Source: Deltaproteobacteria bacterium
Lineage (GTDB): Bacteria > Desulfobacterota > Binatia > Binatales > Binataceae
DNA length: 10,610 nt
Assembly (NCBI GenBank): GCA_027403435.1
Contig: DAHZDR010000346.1
Span: 1 to 10,610 of the forward strand
Direction of reading: 5' to 3'
Below, one piece after another: positions 1-7,122 of the stretch. Position numbers and translations under genes: made by a program. The first letter of the stretch is position 1. The number at the start of each line of letters is the position of its first letter. The notes below the pieces were generated by a model. It saw only the letters and a list, made by a program, of their open reading frames with translations. It searched no databases and was not told the origin of the DNA.

Positions 1-571
1 GCGGCGCGGCGGACCGGCTTTGATGGGCGGCGTGGATGACGTTCATGCCCAAAGCGGCGGCGCGGAGGGCGACCGCCTGACCGATCGCGCCGAAGCCGAT
101 GATGCCCAGCGTGGCGCCGGCGAGGTCGCGTCCAAGCATCAGGTGCGGCGTCCACATCCGCCAGCGGCCGGCGCGGACGAAGCGATCGGCTTCGACGACC
201 CGGCGCGCTACGGCGAACATCAGCGCCACCGCGAGTTCGGCGGTGGTGTCGGTGAGGACGCCGGGAGTATGGCCAATCGCGAGGCCGGCGCGGGTGGCGG
301 CGGCGAGATCGATATTATCGAGGCCGACGGCGAGATTGCTGACCACGCGCAGGCGGGGCGCCTGGCGGATCAGGGCCGCGTCGATTCGATCGCTGATCAT
401 GGTCAGCACGGCGTCGGAGGCGCGCGCCCGCCGAATCAGTTCGCGGCGGGGCGGCGGCGCGTCATCGTCCCAAAGATCGACGCGCGCCGACAGGGCGAGG
501 CGGCGCAGGGCCGGCTCGGCGATAGGACGGGTGACGAAGACGCGAGGGACGGATTCGATTGGCGTTGGCAT
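1..571 (-). CDS. Glyoxylate reductase / D-2-hydroxyacid dehydrogenase, N-terminal part (3' end outside window)
   Basis: NAD(P)-dependent D-2-hydroxyacid dehydrogenase, most like the glyoxylate/hydroxypyruvate reductase (GyaR) branch, which would reduce glyoxylate or a similar 2-oxoacid in the cytoplasm. The minus strand reads openly for 190 codons from the ATG at 571-569 to the left edge. Residues 1-100 form the substrate-binding half; the stretch VVSNLAVGLDNIDL (about 77-89) followed by HTPGVLTDTTAEL (101-113) is a family hallmark. The Rossmann fold begins with GFGAIG at 159-164. The residues after the second strand include SRS (about 185-187), which would suit NADPH, but this is a guess. 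The catalytic Arg, Glu and His lie in the missing part. No Shine-Dalgarno is evident before the ATG. It is divergent from the acyl-CoA synthetase at 616. The family is clear; the exact substrate is not. Confidence 0.9.
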   Translation of the reverse strand, partial: MPTPIESVPRVFVTRPIAEPALRRLALSARVDLWDDDAPPPRRELIRRARASDAVLTMISDRIDAALIRQAPRLRVVSNLAVGLDNIDLAAATRAGLAIGHTPGVLTDTTAELAVALMFAVARRVVEADRFVRAGRWRMWTPHLMLGRDLAGATLGIIGFGAIGQAVALRAAALGMNVIHAAHQSRSAAP

Positions 572-578
572 GGCGAGA

Positions 579-607
579 TTCAAATAACCCGGAAGCTCTG
601 CTATACG
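579..607 (+). promoter_or_regulatory. Possible promoter for the acyl-CoA synthetase gene
   Basis: TTCAAA at 579-584 and TATACG at 602-607 are separated by exactly 17 bases and each match the sigma-70 consensus at 4 of 6 positions. Transcription would start near 613-616, at or just before the GTG start codon at 616, giving a leaderless or nearly leaderless message. That would fit the absence of a well-placed Shine-Dalgarno. In GC-rich DNA these AT-rich hexamers stand out, but the match is only moderate. The same 44 bp must also carry the promoter of the divergent dehydrogenase, for which I see no convincing boxes. Confidence 0.35.
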
Positions 608-615
608 CCACAAGC

Positions 616-2805
616 GTGGACGCACAAACAATCGATCAGTTGATTCAGGCGGCGGTTGCGGCGGGCGGCGCGACGCTCTCGGAAATCGAATCGAAGCGGA
701 TGCTCGCGGCGGCCGGAATCGCCGTGGCGATTCCCGAATTGGCGGCCAGCGCCGAAGCGGCGGCAGAAGCGGCGGCGCGAATCGGGTTTCCGGTCGTTTT
801 GAAAATCCATTCGGCCCAGGTGACGCATAAGAGCGACGTTGGCGGCGTGGCGCTGAATCTGCGCAACGGCGCCGAAGTGCGCGACGCGTTTGCGCGAATA
901 CGCCAGGGTTTGGCGGCGCGCGCGCCGCACGCCGCGTTCGAGGGCGTCGCAATCGAGCCGCAGGCCCGGCCCGGGATCGAGCTAATCGTGGGCATGTCGC
1001 GCGATGAACGTTTCGGGCCGATGGTGGTCGCGGGACTCGGCGGGATTTTCGTCGAAACGCTGCAAGACACCGCGATGCGCCTGGCGCCGATTGATGAACG
1101 CGAGGCGCGCGCGATGCTGGAGGAGTTGCGCGGCGCGGCGCTGCTGCGCGGCGCGCGTGGCCGCGCTCCGGCGGATCTGCGGGCGCTGGCGGAATTGATT
1201 GCGCGGGTTTCGGAACTGGCGGCGGCGCGGGGCGAAATCGCTGAGCTGGATTTGAATCCGGTGGTCGCATACGCCGACGGGCTGGCGGTGCTGGACGCCC
1301 GCGTGGTGGTGGCGGCGGATGGCGCGCGGCCGCCGGCGACCGCGGCGACGCTGGATCCGGAGCGCCATCGCCGGCGCGTGGAGAATCTGAAGCGCGGATT
1401 CGCGGCGAAGGTCGTCGCGGTGATCGGGGACAAGCGCGCGGGCGGCTATCTGTGGCTGCGCGCGATGCAACGGTTCGCGGGCAAGCTCTATTCGGTGCAG
1501 ATCGATCCCAAGGAAATTCCGGGAATCGAGGAAATGGGGGTGACGAACCGGAAATCGCTGGCCGAGATTCCCGAGCCGATCGATTACGCGGTGAGCGCGG
1601 TGCCGCGGCAGGTGGCGCCGCGCATCTTGCGCGATTGCGTGGAGCGCGGAGTGGCGGGAATCGGATTTTTCACGTCGGGATTTTCGGAGACGGGCGAGGA
1701 TCTCGGGATCAAACTAGAGAATGAACTGCGGGCGACGGCGTTGGCGTCGGATATCGCGCTGGTGGGTCCGAATTGCATGGGACTGTACAATCCGGCGCTC
1801 GGCATCGCGAATTTCCCCGATTTGAGCGCGGGATCGGCGGGCGACGTCTGCTTCATTTCGCAAAGCGGCACGCATTGCATCAATTTTTGCTCGCAGGCGC
1901 CGAATCGCGGGATTCGGATCAACAAGGCGGCGTCGATCGGCAATGCGCTGATGCTCGAGGCGGCGGACTATATCGACGTGATGACCGGGGATCCGGCGAC
2001 GCGCGCGCTGGGGATGTACATCGAGGGAGTGAAGGACGGGCGGCGATTTTTCGAGAGCCTGCGCCGCGCCGCCGCGCGCCATCCGGTGGTGGTATGGAAA
2101 GGCGGCATGACGGAGGCGGGAGCGCGCGCCACTTTTTCGCATACGGGATCGCTGGCGACGCCGGCCGCGGCATGGAACGCGATGGTGCGGCAGAGCGGGG
2201 CGGTCGCGGTCGCGGGACTCGACGCGATGCTGGACGCGATCGAGATGACCGCGCGGTGCCGGGCGATGACTGGGCGGCGGATGGGGCTGGTGGCGATGAC
2301 GGGAGGACAGTCGGTGGTGATTACCGACACCTTCGCGGGCGCGGGTTTGGAGATTCCAGCGCTGTCGCCGGCCTCGTATGAGGAACTGGCGAGTTTTTTC
2401 AACATTATCGGCGGCAGCTTCCGGAATCCGCTCGACGCGGGAGGCACGATCGGCGGCGGGAGCGTCGCAACCGGCAATCTCGATCGCATCCTGGGAATTC
2501 TCGACCGTGACGCGGCGATCGACGCGATCGCGCTCGAAATCGGCACGGGCCTGCGCGCGCAGCGATGGGCCGCGCATGAGGACGAATTGACGGGACTGCT
2601 GGATCAGCTCGCGGGGTTCTCACGCAAATCGCCCAAACCGTTCGTCCTGATCATGCATCCGGCGCATCTGGAGGAGCTGGTCGCGAAGGGCAAGCGGCTG
2701 GCGCGGGAACGCGGGCTGGTGGTCTTCGACAGTTTCGAGCGAGCGGCGGCGGCGATGCGCGTAGCTTACGACTATTGGTCGGGACGGGCGGCGCGCGGCG
2801 GCTGA
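616..2805 (+). CDS. NDP-forming acyl-CoA synthetase (acetate--CoA ligase family), ATP-grasp domain first
   Basis: Enzyme of the ADP/GDP-forming acyl-CoA synthetase superfamily, which interconverts acyl-CoA + NDP + Pi with acid + CoA + NTP through phosphohistidine intermediates. Counting from GTG 616 (729 aa), an ATP-grasp/beta-type domain covers about 10-230. It includes HKSDVGGV with His71, the swinging-loop histidine, and ELDLNP at 210-215. A CoA-binding Rossmann domain follows (about 256-370, AVIGDKRAGG near its start), then GPNCMG at 384-389 and two ligase/flavodoxin-like lobes with SHTGSLA, whose His509 is the expected phosphorylated histidine. All key residues are present, so it should be active. 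Many relatives have the alpha part first; here the order is beta-alpha. The start is uncertain: an in-frame TTG at 559 would overlap the divergent gene, and the ATP-grasp domain needs a start before about 655, so GTG 616 is preferred. The substrate acid cannot be read from sequence. The stop is 10 bases from the convergent lipoprotein gene. Confidence 0.9.
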   Translation: MDAQTIDQLIQAAVAAGGATLSEIESKRMLAAAGIAVAIPELAASAEAAAEAAARIGFPVVLKIHSAQVTHKSDVGGVALNLRNGAEVRDAFARIRQGLAARAPHAAFEGVAIEPQARPGIELIVGMSRDERFGPMVVAGLGGIFVETLQDTAMRLAPIDEREARAMLEELRGAALLRGARGRAPADLRALAELIARVSELAAARGEIAELDLNPVVAYADGLAVLDARVVVAADGARPPATAATLDPERHRRRVENLKRGFAAKVVAVIGDKRAGGYLWLRAMQRFAGKLYSVQIDPKEIPGIEEMGVTNRKSLAEIPEPIDYAVSAVPRQVAPRILRDCVERGVAGIGFFTSGFSETGEDLGIKLENELRATALASDIALVGPNCMGLYNPALGIANFPDLSAGSAGDVCFISQSGTHCINFCSQAPNRGIRINKAASIGNALMLEAADYIDVMTGDPATRALGMYIEGVKDGRRFFESLRRAAARHPVVVWKGGMTEAGARATFSHTGSLATPAAAWNAMVRQSGAVAVAGLDAMLDAIEMTARCRAMTGRRMGLVAMTGGQSVVITDTFAGAGLEIPALSPASYEELASFFNIIGGSFRNPLDAGGTIGGGSVATGNLDRILGILDRDAAIDAIALEIGTGLRAQRWAAHEDELTGLLDQLAGFSRKSPKPFVLIMHPAHLEELVAKGKRLARERGLVVFDSFERAAAAMRVAYDYWSGRAARGG

Positions 2806-2815
2806 CACGGCGGAG

Positions 2816-4228
2816 TCAGTGCGGCGGCGCGATCACGGTCAGCATCGCGCGGCCGCCGGCGCCGTCGAGGATTGCGAGCATCCGGCCGTTGGGCGACCAG
2901 CTCATCAGCAGCGGTCCGCGGGCGAGTCCGGACGCCAGCAGAAAAGCCTGGCGCGCCGGATAGGAATAATCGATCAGCATCCGGAACGGTCCGCGCGGGC
3001 GCGGCGTGAGGAAATCGATAGCGGCGTCGTCGGTCGCCTGCGTCAGGACCATCGTGGCGTTCACAAGCATCGCGGGCGAAGTTCCAAAGCCGAGTGAGTT
3101 GATGACTATTTCCGAAACGATCGGGCTGAACAGGGCGATTTCGCTCTTGATGGCGCCGGTGGGCCGATCCGCGGCGCGCCGCCACGTAAGCCGATTGTCG
3201 CCGAGCGCGACCACCGTGCCGTCGCTGGCGAAGGCGACGGCGGCCGACGCGATCGCGACGACGCTGGTCGCGCCGGTTTTCAGATCGAAACGGAAAGTTC
3301 CGGGCAATCCGTTGGGGCCGATCGGTCCCGCGTAAAGGAGCGACGCCGCGTCGGGCGACCATCCGAGAACGCGCACCGGCGCGCGCGGTCCGTAAGGCGC
3401 GCAGGCCTGCGAATGCAAATCGACGATTACGGGACGCGCGCCGGGCGCTCCGTTCGAGGCGGCGAAACGCCCGTTTGGACTGAAGACCATCCGCGCCAGT
3501 GGACATTTGATTCGATCCAAGTGGGTGACGGAGCCGCGGCCGGCGAGGTTAATCAGATAAAGTCCGCCGGGCGGCGAAGAAGGTGAAGCGGGCGCCCCGG
3601 CTAGCGGCGACTGGCCGGGTTGGGCGGACGAAGCGGCCTGCGCCGGCGGACTCGCGGGCGACGGCTGAGGTTCGGACGGCGCGGGGCGGAGCGTGAGGGC
3701 GAGGGTCGAATTGTCGAGCCAGGCGAGTGCGATCATCGCGAATGCGCCATCGAACGTGGCGATTGGCGCGCTCTTGCCGCCGCCGAGTACGTTGGCGATC
3801 ACGACTTCGAGGCGATCGGGTTTGGACGCGGCGACGGCGGCCGCGATTTCGGCGCCGTCGGGACTGGCGGCGATATCGACGATGCGGCCGTCGCTCGCCA
3901 GCGGCCCGAAGTCTTCGCCGATCTCGCGCCGCGAAGCGAGCCCGTTGCCGCTCAGAGCGAAGACCGCCGTCCGGTCTCGAAGGCGTCCGGCCACGCCGAT
4001 TTCGCCGCCGCCGAGCAGCCACATCGGAGCCCATCCGGGGACCGGCGTGAAGCCGGGCGGCATCGTGGCGGCGCCCGCAATGGCCATGCCGGCGGTGATG
4101 TCGAGCGTCGCGGTTTGGCCGGCAAAGAGCAGATGAGGCGGCGCCGGCGGCGGCGCGTGCGACTTGAAGATCGCGCATGAGGCGGTCGCAAGCGCAATCG
4201 CGGCGATCAGGAAAACGGGTGGACGCAT
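2816..4228 (-). CDS. Probable lipoprotein with WD40/TolB-like beta-propeller
   Basis: I do not recognise a named family. From ATG 4228 the 470-residue product starts with a short signal peptide: Arg2, a hydrophobic run at 5-17, then TASC with Cys18 as a possible lipid-attachment site. Thr at -3 is not the best lipobox residue. A Pro-rich stretch (26-32) follows. The rest looks like a beta-propeller with repeated blade motifs: ASPDG 121-125, FSPNG 249-253, WSPDA 290-294, FASDG 333-337 and WSPNG 444-448. A linker rich in Pro, Ala, Ser and Gln (about 182-221) splits blades two and three. Such proteins are usually exported scaffolds, as TolB is, with no enzyme activity. An in-frame GTG at 4279 would add 17 residues ahead of the signal peptide and cross into the SppA start, so ATG 4228 is preferred. 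It is divergent from sppA 43 bases away, and convergent with the acyl-CoA synthetase. Confidence 0.75.
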   Translation of the reverse strand: MRPPVFLIAAIALATASCAIFKSHAPPPAPPHLLFAGQTATLDITAGMAIAGAATMPPGFTPVPGWAPMWLLGGGEIGVAGRLRDRTAVFALSGNGLASRREIGEDFGPLASDGRIVDIAASPDGAEIAAAVAASKPDRLEVVIANVLGGGKSAPIATFDGAFAMIALAWLDNSTLALTLRPAPSEPQPSPASPPAQAASSAQPGQSPLAGAPASPSSPPGGLYLINLAGRGSVTHLDRIKCPLARMVFSPNGRFAASNGAPGARPVIVDLHSQACAPYGPRAPVRVLGWSPDAASLLYAGPIGPNGLPGTFRFDLKTGATSVVAIASAAVAFASDGTVVALGDNRLTWRRAADRPTGAIKSEIALFSPIVSEIVINSLGFGTSPAMLVNATMVLTQATDDAAIDFLTPRPRGPFRMLIDYSYPARQAFLLASGLARGPLLMSWSPNGRMLAILDGAGGRAMLTVIAPPH

Positions 4229-4271
4229 CGCAAATCGCTCGCTCCGAGCAAGTCCGATAGTATGTAAATCG
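4229..4271. promoter_or_regulatory. Divergent intergenic region between lipoprotein gene and sppA
   Basis: These 43 bases must carry the start signals of both genes if each is transcribed on its own. The right half is AT-rich for this genome. It holds TAGTAT (4258-4263) and TATGTA (4261-4266) on the plus strand as weak -10 candidates for sppA, and TTTACA on the minus strand (complement of 4263-4268) as a possible -35. I cannot pair any of them with a good partner hexamer at 16-18 bases. There is no Shine-Dalgarno before either ATG. Confidence 0.3.
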
Positions 4272-6095
4272 ATGCACACGATGAAGTTGGCAAAACTGGA
4301 GTATCTCAGGCTCGGACGCGAGGCGCGATTGGCGATCGTAACCGCCGCGCTGGTCGCGGTGGGCGCGGTCTGTTTCGGCGCCGGATGGCGTGAAAGCGGC
4401 GTGGCGCTGATGGCGCTGGCGGCGGCGCTGGTCGCGGCGTTCTATCTGATAATCGCGCGGCCGGCGCAAATCCCGCCGGACGCGGTGCTGACGATCAGGA
4501 TCGGCGACGAAATCCGTGAAGACGCGGCGCGATCGCCGATCGAGCAACTGCGCAATCGCGGACAGCCGACGCTTAATCAATTGCGCCGCGCGCTTGAGGG
4601 CGCGGCGGCCGACCGCAAGCTTGCGGGGGTGATCGTCGAACTCTCGGCGGCGGGAATCGGCCTTGGAACCGCGCGCGAATTGCATGATCTACTGCGCGCC
4701 GTGGTCGCGGCCGGGAAGCGCGTCGTCGTCGTGGCGGCGGGTGAAAGCATGACGCCGCGCGATTATTTGATCGCGTGCGGGGCGGGCGAAATCGTGCTCA
4801 ATCCCGACACCGCGTTGCTGATGCTGGGAGCGGCCGCTGGCGGCCTCTTCCTGCGCGACGCGCTGGCGCGTCTGGGCGTGCGGGCGCAGACGCTGCAATG
4901 GAAGGAATATAAGGGCGCGGCCGAAATGTTCAGCCGCGACTCGATGTCGCCGGAGTTGCGCGAAAGCCTCGACGCGATTATCGGCGAGTGGAAATCGACG
5001 ATTGCGGCCAGCGTCGCGGCCAGCCGCGGGATCGAAGTCGCCGCCGCGACCGGGATGCTGGGACGCGGATTTATCGGCGCGCGAACGGCGGCGGCGGAGC
5101 GGTTTGTCGATCGGGCCGGTTATCTGGAAGACGTTCGCGGCGAGTTCGATCCGGAGGGGCACGGCAAGCGGTTCGTCGGCCTCGGGCGCTATTTGCGCCA
5201 TCTGTCCTATCAGGCCGAGCCGGGGCGCGGAGCGCGGATAGCGTTGATTCATGGGCTGGGTCCGGTGGTAATTGGCGACGGCGCGCTGGCGGGCGAATTT
5301 ATGAGCGGCGAGCGCGTCGCCGAGGAATTTCGCAAGGCGGCCGACGACGACGAGATCCGCGCGATCGTGTTCAGAATCAATTCTCCGGGCGGATCCGCGG
5401 TGGGATCGGATCTCGTCTGGCGGGCCGTTGCCGAAGCGCGCCGCCGCGGCAAGCCGGTGGTTGCGTCGATGGGCGACGTGGCGGGGTCGGGCGGCTACTA
5501 CGTCGCGATGGGCGCCGACGCGATCGTCGCGGAGCCGGAAACGATCACCGGTTCGATCGGCGTCGTATACGCCAAATTCAGCGCGCGCGAATTGCTCGGG
5601 CGGCTCGGCGTCGCGACTGATTACGCAAAGACCGACGACGTGAGCGACGCAATGTCGCTGGCGCGGCCGCTAACCGAAGCGGAACTCGATCAGCTCAATG
5701 GCGTGATGGGCGAGTTGTACGGAAATTTCACGGCGAAAGTTGCCGAGGGACGCAAGCTCGACCCCGCGCGCGCCGAGGAAGTCGCGCGCGGCCGGGTATG
5801 GACGGGCGCGGCGGCGAAAGCGCGCGGATTGGTTGACGAACTCGGCGGACTCGGCCGGGCGGTGGCGATCGCACGCGAAAAAGCGGGCCTCGCGCCAGAC
5901 GAGCCTCATGAACTGGTGCGGATGCCCGGGCCGGGACTGCTCGCAACGGTGAGTCTATCGCTCGCGCATGCCGATGCCGGGTTATTCCTTGAGTCCGCCG
6001 CGCGAGTTCTGGGCGTGCCGCCGCGATGGACGCCGGCGATGCTGCGGCTGGCGGCGCGGGGCGGCGTGATGTTGTTCTGTCCGCTGGTCGGATAG
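4272..6095 (+). CDS. sppA: Signal peptide peptidase SppA, 67K (tandem-domain) type
   Basis: Membrane-bound serine protease that degrades cleaved signal peptides and other membrane fragments on the periplasmic side. The 607-residue product (E. coli SppA has 618) has the tandem S49 architecture. The N-terminal repeat supplies the general-base lysine in EYKGAAEMFSRDSMSP (Lys214, matching Lys209 of E. coli). The C-terminal repeat has RINSPGGS, then MGDVAGSGGYY with the nucleophile Ser406 (Ser409 in E. coli), and TGSIGVVYAKF. Two hydrophobic segments lie at the N-terminus (about 20-38 and 43-62), where E. coli has one, so the topology may differ. The roughly 60 residues after the protease domain end in a hydrophobic tail. 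ATG 4272 and ATG 4281 are both possible starts; neither has a Shine-Dalgarno. A longer in-frame reading from 4164 would run through the opposite lipoprotein signal sequence and is unlikely. The stop lies 6 bases from the convergent DUF2333 gene. Confidence 0.93.
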   Translation: MHTMKLAKLEYLRLGREARLAIVTAALVAVGAVCFGAGWRESGVALMALAAALVAAFYLIIARPAQIPPDAVLTIRIGDEIREDAARSPIEQLRNRGQPTLNQLRRALEGAAADRKLAGVIVELSAAGIGLGTARELHDLLRAVVAAGKRVVVVAAGESMTPRDYLIACGAGEIVLNPDTALLMLGAAAGGLFLRDALARLGVRAQTLQWKEYKGAAEMFSRDSMSPELRESLDAIIGEWKSTIAASVAASRGIEVAAATGMLGRGFIGARTAAAERFVDRAGYLEDVRGEFDPEGHGKRFVGLGRYLRHLSYQAEPGRGARIALIHGLGPVVIGDGALAGEFMSGERVAEEFRKAADDDEIRAIVFRINSPGGSAVGSDLVWRAVAEARRRGKPVVASMGDVAGSGGYYVAMGADAIVAEPETITGSIGVVYAKFSARELLGRLGVATDYAKTDDVSDAMSLARPLTEAELDQLNGVMGELYGNFTAKVAEGRKLDPARAEEVARGRVWTGAAAKARGLVDELGGLGRAVAIAREKAGLAPDEPHELVRMPGPGLLATVSLSLAHADAGLFLESAARVLGVPPRWTPAMLRLAARGGVMLFCPLVG

Positions 6096-6101
6096 GCGCG
6101 G

Positions 6102-7016
6102 TCAGCGCGCGAGTTCTTCGCGAATCGAATACATCTTCTGGCGCGCTTCGGAAATATAGGCGTCGAGATTGTGGCGATGGTTGGCGAAGATGCCGGTCGC
6201 CGAGCCGTCGAGCACGATAAAAGGCTTCATGGTGGCCGCGCGCTGGAGCGGCGTAAGGGTTTCGTCGATCAGCTGTTCGATTACCGGCTTGGTCTTCTCG
6301 GTCTGATGATATTCGCTTCTAACCGCCAACAGCATGTAGTACAGCACATGGGCGTAGCCCTGCGCATGATAGAAGTAGTCGTCGTCGTTCCATGGACGAA
6401 TCGGCCCGCCGTCGGGCCGGCGCGTCATGTAGAGCATCGCGTGGGCGTCGCCCAGCAGATCGGTCCATGCCTCGAACAGCGTGATTAATTCGACGTTGCG
6501 CTGGTTGAGTTCCCGCGATATCGGCGGATTGGCGTGGAGTCCGGCGACGTACATGCGCAGATGGCGCTCGCCGTCCGCGTATTTGCTCTCCGCCGATGGC
6601 AAAATCCATTTGTAGGGGTCGTTGCGGAAATCGGTGTCGGCGATCACCAGGTTGGGATCGTACTCGTTCGAGGAAATTTTAGTCAGATCGTCCTTAAAGA
6701 CGCGCGAACATTCGCGCACCGCCATGATAATGCCGATTTGGCGCGAGGCGTTGTTGTCGGCCATCATCGTCGGGCCCCAGATAAACAGATCGTTGGGCCG
6801 CCAGCCGAAGCCGGCATGTAATTCGCGATCGACAATTGCGGCGAGGGTCGTCGCGTAGATTTCACCTGGCGCGAACGGCTGGTCGGGCGGAAACGACGCC
6901 TCGATTGAGTAGTCGAGCCGATCGTGGCGTATTTGACCGAAATGGAGCGCCAGGTTGATTGCGAGCAACAGCGTGGCCGCGATCGCGAACGCCAGGCCGA
7001 TTCGTTTAATCCACAT
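6102..7016 (-). CDS. DUF2333-like membrane-anchored protein of unknown function
   Basis: The product from ATG 7016 is 304 residues. It has one membrane anchor (about 7-25, flanked by Lys4 and Arg5) and a mostly helical soluble region, probably periplasmic. Features recalling DUF2333 (PF10095) are APGEIYATTLAAIVDREL (49-66), a GIIMAVRECSRVFKDDL segment (95-111), and WILPSAESKYADG (137-149), where members have a W-x-L-P-S-S-E-x-x-Y type motif. This is from memory, not a search. No catalytic residues are recognisable, and the function of the family is not known to me. A GTG at 7025 in the same frame is an alternative start: GGAAG at 7029-7033 sits 3 bases from the GTG and 12 from the ATG, neither ideal. 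It lies 97-106 bases after the GspC-like gene on the same strand and may be the last gene of that operon. Confidence 0.75.
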   Translation of the reverse strand: MWIKRIGLAFAIAATLLLAINLALHFGQIRHDRLDYSIEASFPPDQPFAPGEIYATTLAAIVDRELHAGFGWRPNDLFIWGPTMMADNNASRQIGIIMAVRECSRVFKDDLTKISSNEYDPNLVIADTDFRNDPYKWILPSAESKYADGERHLRMYVAGLHANPPISRELNQRNVELITLFEAWTDLLGDAHAMLYMTRRPDGGPIRPWNDDDYFYHAQGYAHVLYYMLLAVRSEYHQTEKTKPVIEQLIDETLTPLQRAATMKPFIVLDGSATGIFANHRHNLDAYISEARQKMYSIREELAR

Positions 7017-7034
7017 CGAGAGCACCCGCTTCCA

Positions 7035-7057
7035 CGCGCGGCGATGCGCGCCGCGCG
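7035..7057 (-). promoter_or_regulatory. Perfect 9-bp hairpin just upstream of the DUF2333 start
   Basis: CGCGCGGCG (7035-7043) and CGCCGCGCG (7049-7057) are exact reverse complements around a 5-base loop. In the minus-strand transcript the hairpin would end 1-2 bases before the GGAAG that could serve the DUF2333-like gene, inside the gap after gspC. It has no T-run after it, so it is not a classical terminator. It could act as an RNA processing or stability element, or hinder ribosome entry. The sequence is all C and G, where chance palindromes are common in this genome. Confidence 0.35.
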
Positions 7058-7122
7058 CCTGAGGCCAATCGCGCGTACTACGGCGTCACGCGCGTTTGCG
7101 CCCGCCGCGCGAATTTCCATCG

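Noticed and set aside
20..643. Long plus-strand open frames over the dehydrogenase gene
   Set aside because: The minus strand reads as a clear D-2-hydroxyacid dehydrogenase over the same bases. The plus-strand frames give low-complexity Arg/Gly/Ala-rich translations with no family motif, as expected in high-GC DNA.
1714..2577. Minus-strand open frames of up to 287 codons inside the acyl-CoA synthetase
   Set aside because: They are Arg-rich antisense translations without domains, while the plus strand carries continuous superfamily motifs.
2802..2819. Small inverted repeat CTGAC/GTCAG at the convergent ends as a bidirectional terminator
   Set aside because: Only 5 base pairs, an 8-base loop and no T-run on either side; too weak to call.
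3620..4180. Plus-strand open frame opposite the lipoprotein gene
   Set aside because: It is Arg/Gly-rich with no recognisable motif; the minus strand has a signal peptide and repeated blade motifs in frame.
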